Positions 38,326 through 51,227 of a stretch of DNA of 64,000 nt are shown one piece after another; the stretch's first letter is position 1, and each line of letters opens with the position of its first letter. A program made the position numbers and the translations under genes. Under the pieces are notes generated by a model. It ran no database searches and was not told the DNA's origin. It worked only from the letters and a program-made list of their open reading frames with translations. Source of the DNA: Hydractinia symbiolongicarpus (taxonomy: Eukaryota > Cnidaria > Hydrozoa > Anthoathecata > Hydractiniidae); contig NC_079886.1 of the NCBI RefSeq assembly GCF_029227915.1, forward strand, positions 21,428,501-21,492,500. Direction: 5' to 3'.

Positions 38326-38513
38326 ATTGTGTGGATAGCAACGAATTAAGATTAATTCCTTTATTTTAGCAAAAACTAATGAATGCACGTTTTGTTTTTA
38401 AAGATAACGGCTATATAATTTTTTTGCAGAGTCATGCCAATAATAACATCAATTCATTGTCAGTAATTATATAAATAAATTGTGTATTGGAAACATTTTA
38501 CATTTTAACAACA

Positions 38514-38654
38514 TTACTGCTTCATTACATGGAGGGAATTTCCAGGCATATTGTTTACAGCACCGAAGGCATCTGATAAAACAAGATCATCATGAATGGA
38601 TCTAGATGTTGTAATATTGAGGATCCTTTCTACGTTGCCGGAGTGAAATCCACC
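38514..38654 (-). CDS. Possible terminal exon, unknown secreted-type gene
   Basis: After a TTAACCTAG acceptor, 46 codons stay open to a TAA and read GGFHSGNVERILNITTSR, then SIHDDLVLSDAFGAVNNM. Base use is coding-like, but no family is recognised and no partner exon is found upstream on the minus strand. Could be chance. Confidence 0.3.
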   Translation of the reverse strand, partial: GGFHSGNVERILNITTSRSIHDDLVLSDAFGAVNNMPGNSLHVMKQ

Positions 38655-39875
38655 CTAGGTTAAATATTAATAATATTAATAAAAATTGTAGTGCTACATT
38701 GTATTTAAAATTAATAAAACAAATAAAATAAAAAAAATTTATTATAAAGACCCCAGAATCAAGAAAAACCTTATTTTGTGCCCTCCCCTCACTTGAGAAA
38801 CTTTGTCTTATTTAAAAAAAAGTCTTAACTTTTTTATTTTGTACTCTTTTAATCTTTCAACTACATAAATAACTGATTTTCTGTTGCGACAGTATTCTAG
38901 GTTAATAGCACCGAGGGTAAAAGTAGAAGGAGGGGAAGTTTTTTTTTTAAATCTTCTCAAAAAAGCAAACAATTAAATTTTCTTACGTCAAAGTTTTTCC
39001 CTGGGGATTTGTCACAGCGCTATAATTTGCTTTGAAGCATGTCTAATGTGACCATAATTAACATTCAAAAAATTCCCTCATTATAATTTGTTTAATCTAT
39101 CGAAACCAAATGTTCCGGAACTTTATATAAAAGGCAATCCGTACAGAGATCTTCAGTCACAGCGACTTTAACACAAAATAAGTTTTCTTATAACACTGGA
39201 CACATAGGTAGGAATGAATATTTCTTTTACTTTTTTATGAGCATAAATAATCTAATACACTTTTGATTTTTTCTTTTTTTCTTGCCATTAAAATATATAT
39301 TTTTTACATAATACCTACAAAGATTGGTATCGCTTCATCAAATTTTTCCAGGATATTATGTGTATTATAATAAGGATCATTCAACATGTACGTTATAATT
39401 TAAACACCACCCTATCTTAAGGGGGTGTTTATTAGAGGGAGTTCTAATTAGAGGGGTTTTGTGTTTTGTGGGGCGTATAATAGCTGTATATATGTAGGTA
39501 TAATTTGCATAAAGAAGGTATAGTTACAAAAGTTTCCATAGACTTATATAATATACGTAACATTATAATACATATATACATATATAATATACGCGTAACA
39601 TGTACAATACTACAGATTAATTGGAACTTTCCTTACTAAGCCAGGTGACTCGCAAAAGACAAAAGTAGTCTTATCATCGAGAACCTGTTATTTCTAAGCA
39701 AAGCTTAGTTCCGCGATGCCTGTTTGTGGGAAGGTAGCTATTTACTGTTTAACGTTACAAACAAGTTTATTAACGACAAATATGTCCTAATCAATATAGC
39801 TATGTATAAATAACAAAAGTATATTGAAATTAAAAAAATGAAAATGAAATTAAAATTAAAGAAAAAGAATTCAAA
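38655..39875. other. Noncoding region with a promoter candidate
   Basis: No ORF of interest. Apart from the TATA-type promoter candidate at 39122-39208 (separate entry), this is AT-rich DNA including a TATA-rich palindromic patch at 39540-39600. Confidence 0.35.
39122..39208 (+). promoter_or_regulatory. TATA-type promoter candidate with a 5' UTR exon
   Basis: TTTATATAAAAGGCAATC, then about 30 nt later a CTTCAGTCACAGC initiator-like sequence, and at 39208 a CATAG|GTAGG donor. The next plus-strand gene is the BCCT transporter, whose ATG exon begins after an acceptor at 44135-44136. A long first intron is possible but unproven. Confidence 0.4.
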
Positions 39876-40300
39876 TTAGAAGAAAGACGTTTCGCTTTCT
39901 AATTCAAAGAAAAGTAGATTTTTCAATTTACATCGAAATATGGTCTCCGAAGTAGATACAAAAATTGACCTTTTAATTTTGTTAAAGCTATTCCAAATGT
40001 GTGGTTCGCGGTACGAAATGGAAAATTGACTGTTTTCAGTTTTCCTAAATGGTGGATAGTATTGACTTGCAGATTTTGTTGTGTATTCGTTATGAGAAAT
40101 GTGAAAAGTGTTAGAAAATACTTTAGGTGTGTTATTATTTTTTGCTTTATACATGAAACAAAGCGTTTGAAAGATATTTAATTGAAATACATTCAAGGCT
40201 TTCATTGACTGAAGTAATGGTCTGGAATGAGTCAGCCTATCTTTAACAGTAATGGTAGAGGGCGTTCATTTGAAGCATAGCGGTAAAGGATATACATGCT
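39876..40300 (-). mobile_element. LINE C-terminal fragment
   Basis: The ORF at 39876-40205 contains LNVFQLNIFQTLCFMYKAKN and FSISYREPHIWNSF, the conserved region after the RT domain in jockey/CR1-like LINEs. In-frame sequence continues to about 40260. 5'-truncated, no RT core. Confidence 0.72.
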
Positions 40301-40773
40301 CACCACTTTTGCTCGAAGCACGAGTGTGTAAGAGCAAGAGATTCAACTGTTGATGTTATAATTGGAATTTGCAATAATCTGCAAATTTGATAAATTGACC
40401 CGTATTCCCTTAATTAAAATAAGAGTTGAACGACGAATATTTTACATAGTTAGCACATAGAAATAGATAGATCTTTGAAGTTATTAACAAAAATTGTATT
40501 CAATTTTCCTTAAATCGTTATTTTTATTACATATCCGATTGGGCGGAAATTGGATTATTTTTATTTCGGAAAAGTAATTTGAGCACGTCCTCTTCACACT
40601 GGCTACCATCCCGAATAAGCAGGCGAGCATTCGTTATTGTCTGATAAAGCATTAAAACTAAACTAAGCGATCCTATAACAGTGTATTTTTAACTTGATTG
40701 ATTTAAAACTGAGGATAAACACCTCTGAGATTCTAAAAGCTTAAAATCATGACATAATATTTCATAGTTATAA

Positions 40774-40890
40774 TACAAACGTCAACCTCGTTCCCAGGGC
40801 AATTTTTCGCTTATTAGATATCCGAGACGGCCGCCGTCTGAAATTTTCAGAAAGAGAAAAATGGACCTGGGGACGAGGTTGTACAAACGT
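40774..40890. mobile_element. 99-bp MITE with exact 9-bp target duplication
   Basis: The element at 40783-40881 starts CAACCTCGTTCCCAGG and ends CCTGGGGACGAGGTTG. It is flanked by TACAAACGT at 40774-40782 and 40882-40890. Related ends occur at 43600 (CAACCTCGTCCCCAGGGC), 46051 (CCTGGGAACGAGGGT) and 9511, so the family is multicopy here. A 9-bp duplication is Mutator-like. Confidence 0.82.
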
Positions 40891-42830
40891 CAAAAGAATA
40901 CATTTGAGATTAGCTCTTTATAGTCATTGAGTAGGTAGAAGGTGTTTAGAAATAACACAATAGAAAATAAAAGATTAACAATCTGCATCAATAATGAGTC
41001 AGCAAAAATAAAGTTTTTGTTTAATAAAATATTTGGTCTTTTTAATAAGATGATTATAGAAGTAGGTTTTAATTCATTTTGCATAGTCACGCATGCTCAT
41101 TAGCATTTACCTGCATTTCTTTTTTCTTCTTTTCTTAAAATGAGAGATATGTTGATATTCAAATCCACACTTTAACGCTTGTGTTTGAATACTTACTATT
41201 ACTTCGATGCTTCTCGTGAAAGCTTTTTAACCGCAAGCTACGAAATATCCAACTAGAATCAACTTATAACCCAGATTCCTTGACTTAGATATGCCTTGTT
41301 CTTTCGTGTCACTCATTGTTGTTATAAATTTTGATTATTTTAGCTTCGTCAAAACGTAGAAATATCTTCTACTGCCACATTTTTGTCATTAAACCTGGTC
41401 AAATTTAGGCTTCTCTTTGATGCTCTACCAAACTACCGTTCGACCATACACCTCATATCGAACTACTTTTCATAGCAAATATGTTATCATGGTAAACATC
41501 CCCTTATAACATTTAGTCCACTGTTGATATATAAAAGTTACTTTGGGAAGGCTGGATAAAAGAAAGTTCAACATCAAGCTAAATGATATGTCAGCTGTAA
41601 AAACTTTTTTAGACTTATTGGTTTTCTTTTAAAAAAAGTCTTATCAAGAGAAAATAATGTGAAAAGTTATACAAGTAAGAAATGCGTTTTTGGGGAGGTG
41701 GAGTGGTGGGTGGTGAATGGTGGGCGGTGATGGTGAATGGTGGGCGGTGGGTGGTGGGATGGATTAATGCAATCACTTGTTAATGTGGCTATAACTAAAG
41801 ATAATTATAATAAAATAACTATTATAAATTACCTCTAACCGCTTGCTAAATTCCTAATATCGATTGATACATAGTGTGTGGTCGCTCTACGAATAAACTA
41901 AGAGGGAAAAGTATAAAAAAATGAAATAGGATTAACAACATAGATAGAGAATTACTAGGCAGCTTTTTCTACGTTTGCTTACAGCATCATCTTATAAGAA
42001 CACTGAATTCCCAACCAAGGTTATTCTTATTCCTCTATTTGTCAAATATATCTGCGATAATGCTCTGTTTTCGACAGAAATTGACTAACACTTGTTTTTG
42101 AACATAGACACACCATAGCGCGCTCAACATGATAGGGTATTAAAAACACCAAAGTTATAATTTTCTTTCAACAAAATAGAACATAAGACAAAGAAAATAA
42201 TTGCTACTATTTTTGTTTTTTCTCATCAAACTAAAGTCGTTTTAATTTTAAATTGACAATTGGAGCAGTAACCAGAACAACACGGTCATTTAATTTAATT
42301 AATGTTGATAATGGTCATTTTTGTCAACGGGTGTGCGAGGGTTCCCTGTTTTTACTTTTCGCCATGTTTTTATTATGTCCGTTTTGTGAAACAATATATA
42401 ATAACATAAAATTGTGGGACATCTGTTAGGCCTGGAAATGCTTTTTTATGTAGTAAAGTATTTTAAACATGCAAGCCAATGATAAAACACCCTCCATCGT
42501 AGATCTCTTTTGTTATCTTTAATTAAACTAATGATTCGGAGCAATACATTAAATTCCTTCACACAATTTATAAGATGATCTCTTTTAAAAGTTATAAAGA
42601 TTATTGAGTTAACACACATAAACTATAAAATAAACCAGTAGGTAAGTAGGTAATGGAAAGTTTAACATCCTTGGGGATTCCATCCTAACGGCTGGCTCCC
42701 ACCGACTGTAACTATGCTACATTACCCTGTAGAGATCTGTATAGCATTGCTCTAACTTACTTGCCTGCCAAAAAAGCCAATAAGCGATCAGTAGATTGCT
42801 CCAAACGGAAAAAAAAACTATTTAAAGTGC
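40891..42830. other. Noncoding region with a GGTG-rich patch
   Basis: No gene recognised. A strongly G-rich plus strand at 41695-41760 (repeats of GGTGGGTGGTGAATGGTGGG) is purine-rich and could form a G-quadruplex. GATATATAAAAG at 41526 is a second TATA-like site. The 42640-42780 stretch resembles repeat sequence with AAGTAGG/CTTACTT ends. Confidence 0.35.
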
Positions 42831-42900
42831 GCGGAGTGAAGACGTGAACCTTCAACCTTGTGATTACAACTTGACAGGGCCACCACTACACCATCTCCGC
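42831..42900 (-). other. tRNA-like sequence (SINE head or tRNA pseudogene)
   Basis: Minus strand: 5' GCGGAGA pairs at six of seven positions with ACTCCGC. The A-box is TGGTGTAGTGG and there is a CTGTCAA anticodon-loop-like sequence (GTC, Asp-like). The T-arm (GGTTCACGTC) is imperfect and the anticodon stem does not pair. Not a functional tRNA by eye. Confidence 0.45.
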
Positions 42901-43540
42901 CTCAAATTTGTTCTATTTATTAATTATTGCATGTGAAACAATTCCAGCGATTCGTTCCAAGTTTCGCTGAATTTTTTTTCCGTTATAAATAAATTAATAA
43001 GTGTAGATAGGGAAATCGCTTGTAGATTGCAACAGATCGATTTAGGCAATTTACAGATAAAAGAAACAACAGCTGCTACCCTGAAAGATACACCGGAGGA
43101 GATCAGAAAAAAGGTGTCCACTTTTATTAGGGTGTCCGTTTAATGGATGTCTGTTGTCACTACATATTGTGTCATGGGGAACCCATTTTTAATGCATCGA
43201 TGGCAGTAACTAAGCGAATAAAAGAAGGGAAGCTGTTTTTCTTGCAGAATGAAAAATTACGAAAGCATATCACGGATGTCCCGCTGTGTATCACAAGAAA
43301 TAATTTTTCTGCAGCTGTGATTTTGTCAGTGATGTATGACCTTATTGAGAGCTTTTTGGCTGCAATGGGGAACTTGATTACACAAATAATACAGATGCAT
43401 TCTTCCTCACACATGTCTTAGACGTTTTTTTAATATCACGATGGGGCATCAAGACAAGAATATTTAGCATTACTCAATTCTTGCTTTTAAATTTGTTCTC
43501 ACTTATTTTTAGTGTGTTCGAGTGTCTTGCGCCGGAGTAA
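42901..43540. other. Unassigned region with overlapping ORFs
   Basis: Plus ORF 43143-43421 and minus ORF 43172-43414 overlap on opposite strands. Neither has recognisable motifs or splice context, so I do not call a gene. Confidence 0.25.
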
Positions 43541-43722
43541 TTTTACTAAGTGTTCGAAAAATCTTGAGTCGAATTTACCATGCAATTCCAACAACCTCGT
43601 CCCCAGGGCTAGTTTAGGCTTATATTCAAACGGTTTTTCAAATACGAGAGCCTAATAATGGTGTTATTGAGCCTTGTTGTGTAGGGAAATTCGACTTAGG
43701 ATTTTTCGAACACTTAGTAAAA
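43541..43722. mobile_element. Fold-back element (36-bp inverted arms)
   Basis: The arms at 43541-43576 and 43687-43722 begin TTTTACTAAGTGTTCG and are complementary except for two mismatches. The 110-bp interior contains a CAACCTCGTCCCCAGGGC motif like the MITE end at 40783. It has no ORF. Confidence 0.7.
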
Positions 43723-44136
43723 AATAAACAGCTTTTCGTTACCAAAATTACATTAAAATCCAGATCTACATCAATACAGAGCAAATTTATCGGAATCTCA
43801 AATCGGATATTAGATGCTATTTTGTATTCAATAATAGGAAAAGTATCTCAGGAGACCAAATATTGTAAAGCGATTAAAACTTTTTAATATTCAAACTTTC
43901 TATCTCCAACCAGCACTAGTTTTCTCTATCGCAGGGTTTTAACTTGCATTATAAAAATATTTAATTCAAAAAAATTAAGCCTTACGGTGGAGTGCCATGC
44001 TTGCTGTTTTCAACTAATTACGCAGGATGCTTGATAAGCTTAACTAAAGTAATTACCCAAGAAGCATTGCGCTTTAGTAAATAATGACGCATTAAAGAGG
44101 TATTTCTACAAACTTTATTCTGTTGTTGTTTTTCAG
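43723..44136. other. Presumed first intron of the BCCT transporter gene
   Basis: AT-rich and noncoding. It ends in a strong acceptor (TGTTGTTGTTTTTCAG at 44121-44136) just before the exon that carries the transporter start codon. Confidence 0.4.
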
Positions 44137-44236
44137 AAGCGGTGGAAGACAGACAACATTTTGCCAGCAACGCGCGCATCCAAATATATTTAAAATCAAA
44201 TAATTTTTTATAACTGTGGTTAAGCGAATTATCAAA

Positions 44237-47200
44237 ATGGTGAAGAAAGAACAGGATCCAGAAGAAGTGAATCCTGAGGTTGAAAGAAGATTGGCAGCAA
44301 TAAGAGCAAGAGATTTGGAAAAACTAACAGAGGAACAAATGAACAGGTATTTCTGTCTTCTAACAGTTTAAACATACCCTAGAAGTACCTGAATGTTATG
44401 CTAAAGTATACCCGCACCGTTGGAATGTTTCTTTTATGCTTTGTTTACATAACAAGATATTTACCGTTAATTATTGTTTCGTTGTATGATTTTCAGTTAG
44501 CATGATCTGATACTGTGTTTAATTTTTTGGATTTAGAAGCCTTTTGTGTTACTTTTTCAGTAGCGCCCTTACAAAGCTAAATCCTCTTTAGAAAAACGCA
44601 TCATTCTGCAAGAAAATTTTCTTGTTAAAAAATTCATGATAACAAAACTAAAAAAGCAAAGCAACCTAGAACCCAGACTACATTTATTTAATTAATTAAA
44701 ATGCATATCGATATAACCGCCTCGGATACGGATTATAAAAGACAAATATTTCGCACTGATTGCTAAAAAATCTTTTTTTAATTTCATAATCTTTTTTTTA
44801 ATTTTATTTTCCCTTGGCGGTATATTTTGCCGAACCATGACGAAGCTTTCTTAGTTAAAAAAAAAATTATTTTTTTGTTGTTGACATGTCATTTAAGAAT
44901 CATCGTTTCCATAGCAATAGATTCCACACTAATCACTCTCTTTTTAGGGCTTATGCGAATGTCTCGATAACCTAATATTAATTCTATTAAAAGAATTTTT
45001 AAGAAACACCAAAAATCCAATGTTATGTGGTTCAGCGTGTTTGCGCATATCAGCCTAGGCCAAAGTTCTTTTCACTGTGAGTTTTTTATTAAATAAGTGT
45101 GGCTACAATAGCCGAAATATTTCGTGGATTTTAAAATAACGCAGTTTTTTTTGTATTTTTTCCCGCCTAGAAAGATCAGTATGACCTTAAAATTTCAAGA
45201 CTTTATTTTCAATCAAAGCGAGATTAGCTAGGAGATCAAAATAAGAATAATTTCTACTCCTCAGGCTAATGTCTAAGATCTGTGGGAACGAGTGTGATAG
45301 TAACGTAAATTTAACCGGAGGCAGATTTAAAGGAAAATTACTAGTATGAATTCTTATTTAGCCTTTCTAAGTTTTATTAAATAATAAACCTTTGAACAAG
45401 ATATTAAAAAAATTAATACGATTTTTCTGTATTTTAACTAGTGAACATAAAAAATATGTAATTGAATTCGTAATTAAGTGATTCGGAATTAACAAAAGAA
45501 AGAATAAAAAAGATTTAGGATTTTTTAATAATTTATTTTTATAGTTCTTAACGTCTCAATATCTCTATTGTTTTTCTGTTTAATGTGTTCTGAATTATTT
45601 AATCAAACCAAATTGGTATTTGTACCTCATTACTAAAATACTTTAAATACCTCAGGTTTTGTTTTTAATGCAACTACTATCGCTACCAAAATATAATAAA
45701 ACAGCGCGGATAATTTCATATTTCACCGCCGGAAGTGGTTACATTGGTTGTTCTTAATCGCACTAATGCATTTTGAACTTTTCAAGGTTTACTTGTCAAT
45801 GTTAAATCCATAGTCTTTAAACATGCAGGCTACAAAGGTAGCGACGTTGCAGCTTGCCGGCTGCAGCGAAGTGACCATTTCACGCATTCGTCCGTGTTTG
45901 AAAAATGACAAAAAAATTGTGTCACTCATTTTGTCTATGACTGTAGCGGACTAGTTGGTCATTTTCTTACTTTCTGAATCAATCCCATTTTCGTATTTTC
46001 TTTTTTCTCTTTTGTTAGTATGTTGCGTTGGAAAATAAAACTGAAGTCCTGGGAACGAGGGTCAATACGAACGGATTTATTTTCTGATTGAGGTCCATGT
46101 TTTGAGATAGTCGTCTAATTTGGCACAATTGTAGCAAAACACTACAAGTAAAAGAAATCTATATAATGAGACATTCTGAACAAAATCTGACCTTCTATGA
46201 GAGAACATTTTATACAACTTCACTAAGATCTGCAATATTTCTATCAGTTTTAGTATAAACAATCTTAGATACAAGCCACCTTTATGTTTTCAGCTTTTAG
46301 AAGAACTCTATTATGTCAAAATTTGATATTTGCGGGGTGGCGATCTTGACTTTTTTACCTCGCTTCTTTCTAGATGTCTTCACGTAAAAGGAGTCATAAA
46401 CTTAGGACCTCTCCCAATCAGTTTTTACTTCAACCCGTTAACCACTATCGTGTCTGCTGTAATCATTTGGGGATTCGTTATATGGTGTATACGTGATGAT
46501 GACGCTTTGAAACACTTGACTGAAGTTAAAACCTGGGTGACAGAAAAATGGACATGGCTTTACGTTGGAACACAAGACGTGTGGGCTCTTTTTATTATTG
46601 CCTTATATTTTTCAAAATATTCAAATATGAAATTGGGTAAGATCGATATTTTTAACGTTTTCATTTTCAGCGCAAACAATTTAAACATATCATATAAAGT
46701 GAACAAAAATGTCACTATATAAAAGTTACTTACTGAAAGCACACGATGTTAAAATCCTCAAGTGATGACGAAGTAATTAAATTAAATTTCGAGTCAGTTT
46801 GTTCAAGTTAGGTTGCTTATCATAAAAGATTCGAGAGTACGTCTTTGATCGAAATTAGATGGTGCAGACATTAACACTCTCAATGTGAATCAGTTCTGAT
46901 ATTTTCATGGTCTCTCCAGCTACAACCAGTCAGGCATGCTAACAGAGGATGAACTTTTTTATTACCTGTTTCGTTATGAGAATTTTAGCATTGCATTCTT
47001 TTAGTTTAGCAACTTGTACATAATGTCATCCTGAAATTTTATTCCCTTTCTTCACCGATGATGGAGAAACCCGATACATCATTTAAAAATCCAAGCGCTT
47101 ATTAATCTATCATCATGCAGTGTTTCACAAGAACCTGGAAAGAAACTGAAGAAAAAAGTAGCGGGATGATAAAACAATGAATTTATGTAGGCTTTAAAAA

Positions 47201-50116
47201 TTAACAAAAATCAGATCAATCAAAATTGAAATATTTTATTCTAGGCAAAGAAGATGAGAAGCCAGAATTTAGCGATGGCACCTATTTTACCATGCTGTTC
47301 TCGTGTGGTATTGCCATTGGTTTATTCTATTATGGTGTTGCTGAGCCCATCTTCCATTACCAGCCTGGAGGCTTGAGAAACAGATACTGGAAGAGGTAAG
47401 TTGCTACTTTGGCCAAAAAAACCTTTAGTTATACACTAAAAATATGTCTCTGTCATATGAGGCAACGACTGAGCCTCTAGAAAAAACCTAATATAACTTC
47501 TTTTTTTTGACAAAGTATTATAATAACGAGAAATGTTGTATCGAGGGACATTTAAGTTTTTAAAATAGTTTTAAACCCTACCACTCTAAATTTGACATGT
47601 GTGCTTGCAATACTAACTTGATTTTGTATTACAAATCGAAATTGTTGTTGGTGGTTTAGTTATATATGCCAATCACACTTGAGACATGATTCTTATTTGT
47701 TTGGGGAATTTAAACCATACAATTTCACCCATGCTGTGGAAAAAAGTCCAAAAGAAAGGTACTTTTTGTGTAGGTACAACGATAACCAGCGAGCTCAGGA
47801 CGCCATTAATTTAACCTTCTTCCATTGGGGTATTCACGGTTGGATTGTCTATGTAATCATTGGCTTGTTGCTCAGTTTCTTGGCTTACCGGCGAGGTTTA
47901 CCAATGACTATGAGAACATGTTTTTATCCTATCCTGGGTGACAAAATTTTTGGCCTTCTTGGTGATCTGATCGATATTTTATGTATCATATGCACTATGT
48001 TTGGGGTGTGCACAAGCTTGGGATTAGGTGTTATGCAGCTGATTAATGGTATACATCGTATCGACCCAAGCATTCCAGAAAATACAGATAGCTATATTGT
48101 CGCTATATGGTGCATCACGGGTCTTGCTACCCTTTCCGTCATAAGTGGCATTAAATTGGGCATTCGACGCTTATCTGAAACATGCTTTGGAATTGGTAAG
48201 TCCGAATCCACACCGCATTTCCTTATTTTATTTCTCCAATCTATAACCTCACCCTGCCTAATGCTTTTCTATTTCACTTTTAAGCTTGTGTGTATGAGAA
48301 AAACAGTCGAAATAACTTTTGCTTTTTTTAGGTTGCTTGATTATGTTCATTATTTTATATGCTGACAATACTTGGCACATTCTTAATTTATTTGTGCAAT
48401 CCACTGGTTATTACATGCAGTGGATTATACAGCTTGGGTTCCATACAGATGCATTTGCCCAACTTGGAAATGCTCCAGATGGTAAAGAAAATCCGGATTG
48501 GATTGACGGATGGACAATCTTTTACTGTAAGTTTATTTGTATAGATTCGAAATTTCGAACGAATACAAAAAGTTCAAAATTTCGAAAGGAATACAAAAAG
48601 TTCGAAATTTCGAAAGCAATACAAAAAGTTCGAAATTTCGAACGAATGCAAAGAGTGTTAAACTGTGACCAATTCGAAATTATTCAATTCATTTGCTCAT
48701 TTTGATGAAGTGATTGGAGAATTGTGGTATTGTTTAAGTGGCTTCAATGCAATTTGATTTTTTATCCGTCAATAAATAATGTTAGTATTATTTTATTTTG
48801 TTTTTTAAACTATCTTAGGGGGATGGTGGATCAGTTGGTCACCCTTTGTAGGCATGTTTATTGCGAAAATTAGCCGTGGAAGAACTATCAAAGATTTTAT
48901 CATTTACACTTTGACGTTGCCGTGTTTCTATTCGTTCTTTTGGATGTCCATATTTGGAGGTGTTGGAATACAAATGGAGAACACCGCTGACAATTTAAAT
49001 ATCACGTGTGACATGTACAAAGCAGCGCTACCAAACAACTCAGTGTAAGTGTAAAAACGTTTTTCTTTGTAACAAATTTAGAAAAAATCAAACACAGATT
49101 ACAGTCCTGCGTAAACTTAACTCAATATTTGATCATTTTTTTAAAAATAATTTTCCGTGCTTTTTTCTAGGTATAAAAATCAACAAGAACGAATATTTGC
49201 GATGTATGGCACCACGAAACTTTCATGTCGCGGAGATACTGAAATGTGGTTTGATGTGATGAACTCCTACGGTGACATCGGTGATTTTCTCTCTGTTTTC
49301 TCTTTGATTGCCATCATTATGTACTTTGTAACCAGTTCTGACAGTGGATCATTGGTTATCGATTGTTTATCAGCTAACGGCAACCCTGACCCACCTATCT
49401 TTCAGAGGATTTTTTGGGCTTTCACAGAAGGAGCAACTGCCACAGCATTGTTAGTAGCCGGGGGAACGGACTCGCTGAAAGCATTACAGACTGTTTCTGT
49501 GGCGTGCGGTTTGCCATTTACGTTTTGTTTGAACTGGACTTGCGTAGCAATGTGGCGTGCGGTCCGTGAAGAAGCTGGAGAAATTGATGAGACTGACGGA
49601 AGATGGAGTGTCAGCTTGTGGGATCTTAATAACGTCGAACGATTAAGCAAAACTCTTATCTCCATATTCTGTCCATGGCTGTTAATCGCAAAAACAAGAA
49701 TGATCCTCGACAATGTCTCCGATATAACCCATCAGGTTATATACAGCTTGACATACGCGATTCCCTTCTACTTATGGATCTTTTTAATGCTGTTAGAGAT
49801 GCAGTATAAAGGTAGCGCTTATGTTGGATGGGCATCGCTCATGTTTTTCTTTGCATTTGCTGGTGGGGTCCGAGGGGAAGTACGTGACCGATATGAACTG
49901 GAAGGTGATATGGTTGAAGATGCTTTTTCCTTCGTCTTAGTCTATCCATTAGCATGCATGCAAATCCACGAGCAAGTAACATATGGACAAAGACCAGAAG
50001 ACGCCAGGGTTAACGCAATTGAAATGGGTCAAGTAGCAAATGGTGATCACGTACCCAGCTATGATAATCCAGCAGTTGTGGGTGTCTCTCATACAGAAAA
50101 ACCACCTCTTAACTAA
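44237..50116 (+). CDS. BCCT family (betaine/choline/carnitine) transporter
   Basis: Seven coding exons: 44237-44346, 46374-46636, 47245-47395, 47660-48195, 48332-48526, 48819-49044 and 49171-50116. All phases match; 808 residues. A short cytosolic N-terminus (MVKKEQDPEEVNPEVERR) precedes about twelve hydrophobic segments. Family motifs: YFTMLFSCGIAIGLFYYGVA, FHWGIHGWIVYVIIGLLLSF, YRRGLPM, and the signature region DGWTIFYWGWWISWSPFVG (split by intron 5) followed by RISRGRTI-like KISRGRTIKDF. VTSSDSGSLVID matches the conserved helix 8-9 region. BCCT proteins move trimethylammonium osmolytes, usually with Na+ or H+. The C-terminal tail is hydrophilic. Best known from bacteria but also present in marine invertebrates; introns show this copy is a resident gene. 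A 5' UTR exon boundary lies at 44136/44137. Confidence 0.93.
44347..46373 (+). other. Intron 1 of the BCCT transporter (coding part)
   Basis: 2-kb intron from the GTATTT donor to the TTTCTTTCTAG acceptor. It contains a MITE-end-like CCTGGGAACGAGGGTC at 46051 but no coding feature. Confidence 0.6.
48544..48655. repeat. Tandem TTCGAAATTTCGAA repeat in a BCCT intron
   Basis: About four units of roughly 30 bp containing the palindrome TTCGAAATTTCGAA followed by a poly(A)-rich AATACAAAAAG spacer, in intron 5 of the BCCT gene. Confidence 0.8.
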
Positions 50117-51227
50117 TCCGAATCGGTGATAATTTGTATCTGCAAGGACAATGCACGTAATAATGTTTTAGTATAAATAAATATATCTAAAAAGTTACTG
50201 ATATTCAACGAAACACATTGAAGGTCACGAGAACAGACGAAACTGTTTATGTCTTGTAAAAATATGCAAATATAGAATTATGCATTGTTTATTTTTTAAG
50301 AATGCCTGTTCATATCGTGTTAGTATTAATTCTCGTATTCAACAATCTGACTGAGTGAAATTTTTCTTTAAAATTCTGTTGATTTTTAACAAAACACTTT
50401 TTATTAGTTAAAACTTTCATACTTGTAATAATGCTTTTTACTTATGTAAAAAAATAACTTTTAATTGGAAATGAGTGTTTCCTTTCCTTAATAAGGATAT
50501 TGATTTGCTGATTTATTAATTCATTTTTTATGCACAAACGCAGGTTGACCGCTTTCAGCCCCTACCAATTATTTTATCTACAATATGCTAGATCGCCTCC
50601 CTCTTAATTACCTCTTCTAATAAACCCCCCTAATGGGCCGCATTACACAAAAGTACTTCATGGTTCGGCTTGGAATTTGGGAAATAGTCGTCTCATGCGG
50701 ACTTATGCAAAAAACAATATCTTAAAGTCTGGCAACTAAACAGACCTATTCCTGAGTCTGCTGTGAACATTAAAGATAATTAATCCCGATATATATCACA
50801 CCCAAACCTCAAAATAGGTTACAGGAGATTTTCGTGGTGTCATTTGTGAAGAGTGGGCCAATGGCACGGTTATTTTTAGAATCTACGTACAAGGCACTTT
50901 ATTTCCACTGACATGTGTTGCACACGCAAAGATTGTACACATAAAATATGGTACTTATGCTGCTGTCTATATATTAAAGCAATAGGTGGTTTTTGGCACA
51001 TTTTTAAAGCAAATTTTCGCAAACATAAGGCAGCTTGCTATGGAAGCGCAAAACGGACGTTTAAGATGGCTATGACAAAAGTTTTTAAAACGTTAAAAAA
51101 CGTCAACATTAAAATTCTTTGGATTCTTTGTTTCATTTAAATTTCAATATCTTTTTCTGATATTTCGCTTTCTAGTCAATTTTAATTTTTTCCAGTATCA
51201 TCAGTATTCATAAAAATTATCTTCTTT
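50117..51227. other. 3' flank of the BCCT gene and intergenic DNA
   Basis: AATAAA at about 50177 is a likely poly(A) signal for the transporter. The rest holds no recognised gene; the plus ORF at 50913-51140 lacks family features. The converging minus-strand cysteine-domain gene ends at 51228. Confidence 0.4.

Noticed and set aside
37853-38388. Minus-strand ORFs rich in IHSPYIH repeats
   Set aside because: Generated by the 11-bp minisatellite in several frames at once.
42831-42900. Functional tRNA-Asp gene
   Set aside because: Acceptor stem is mostly paired, but the anticodon stem does not pair and the T-arm is irregular.
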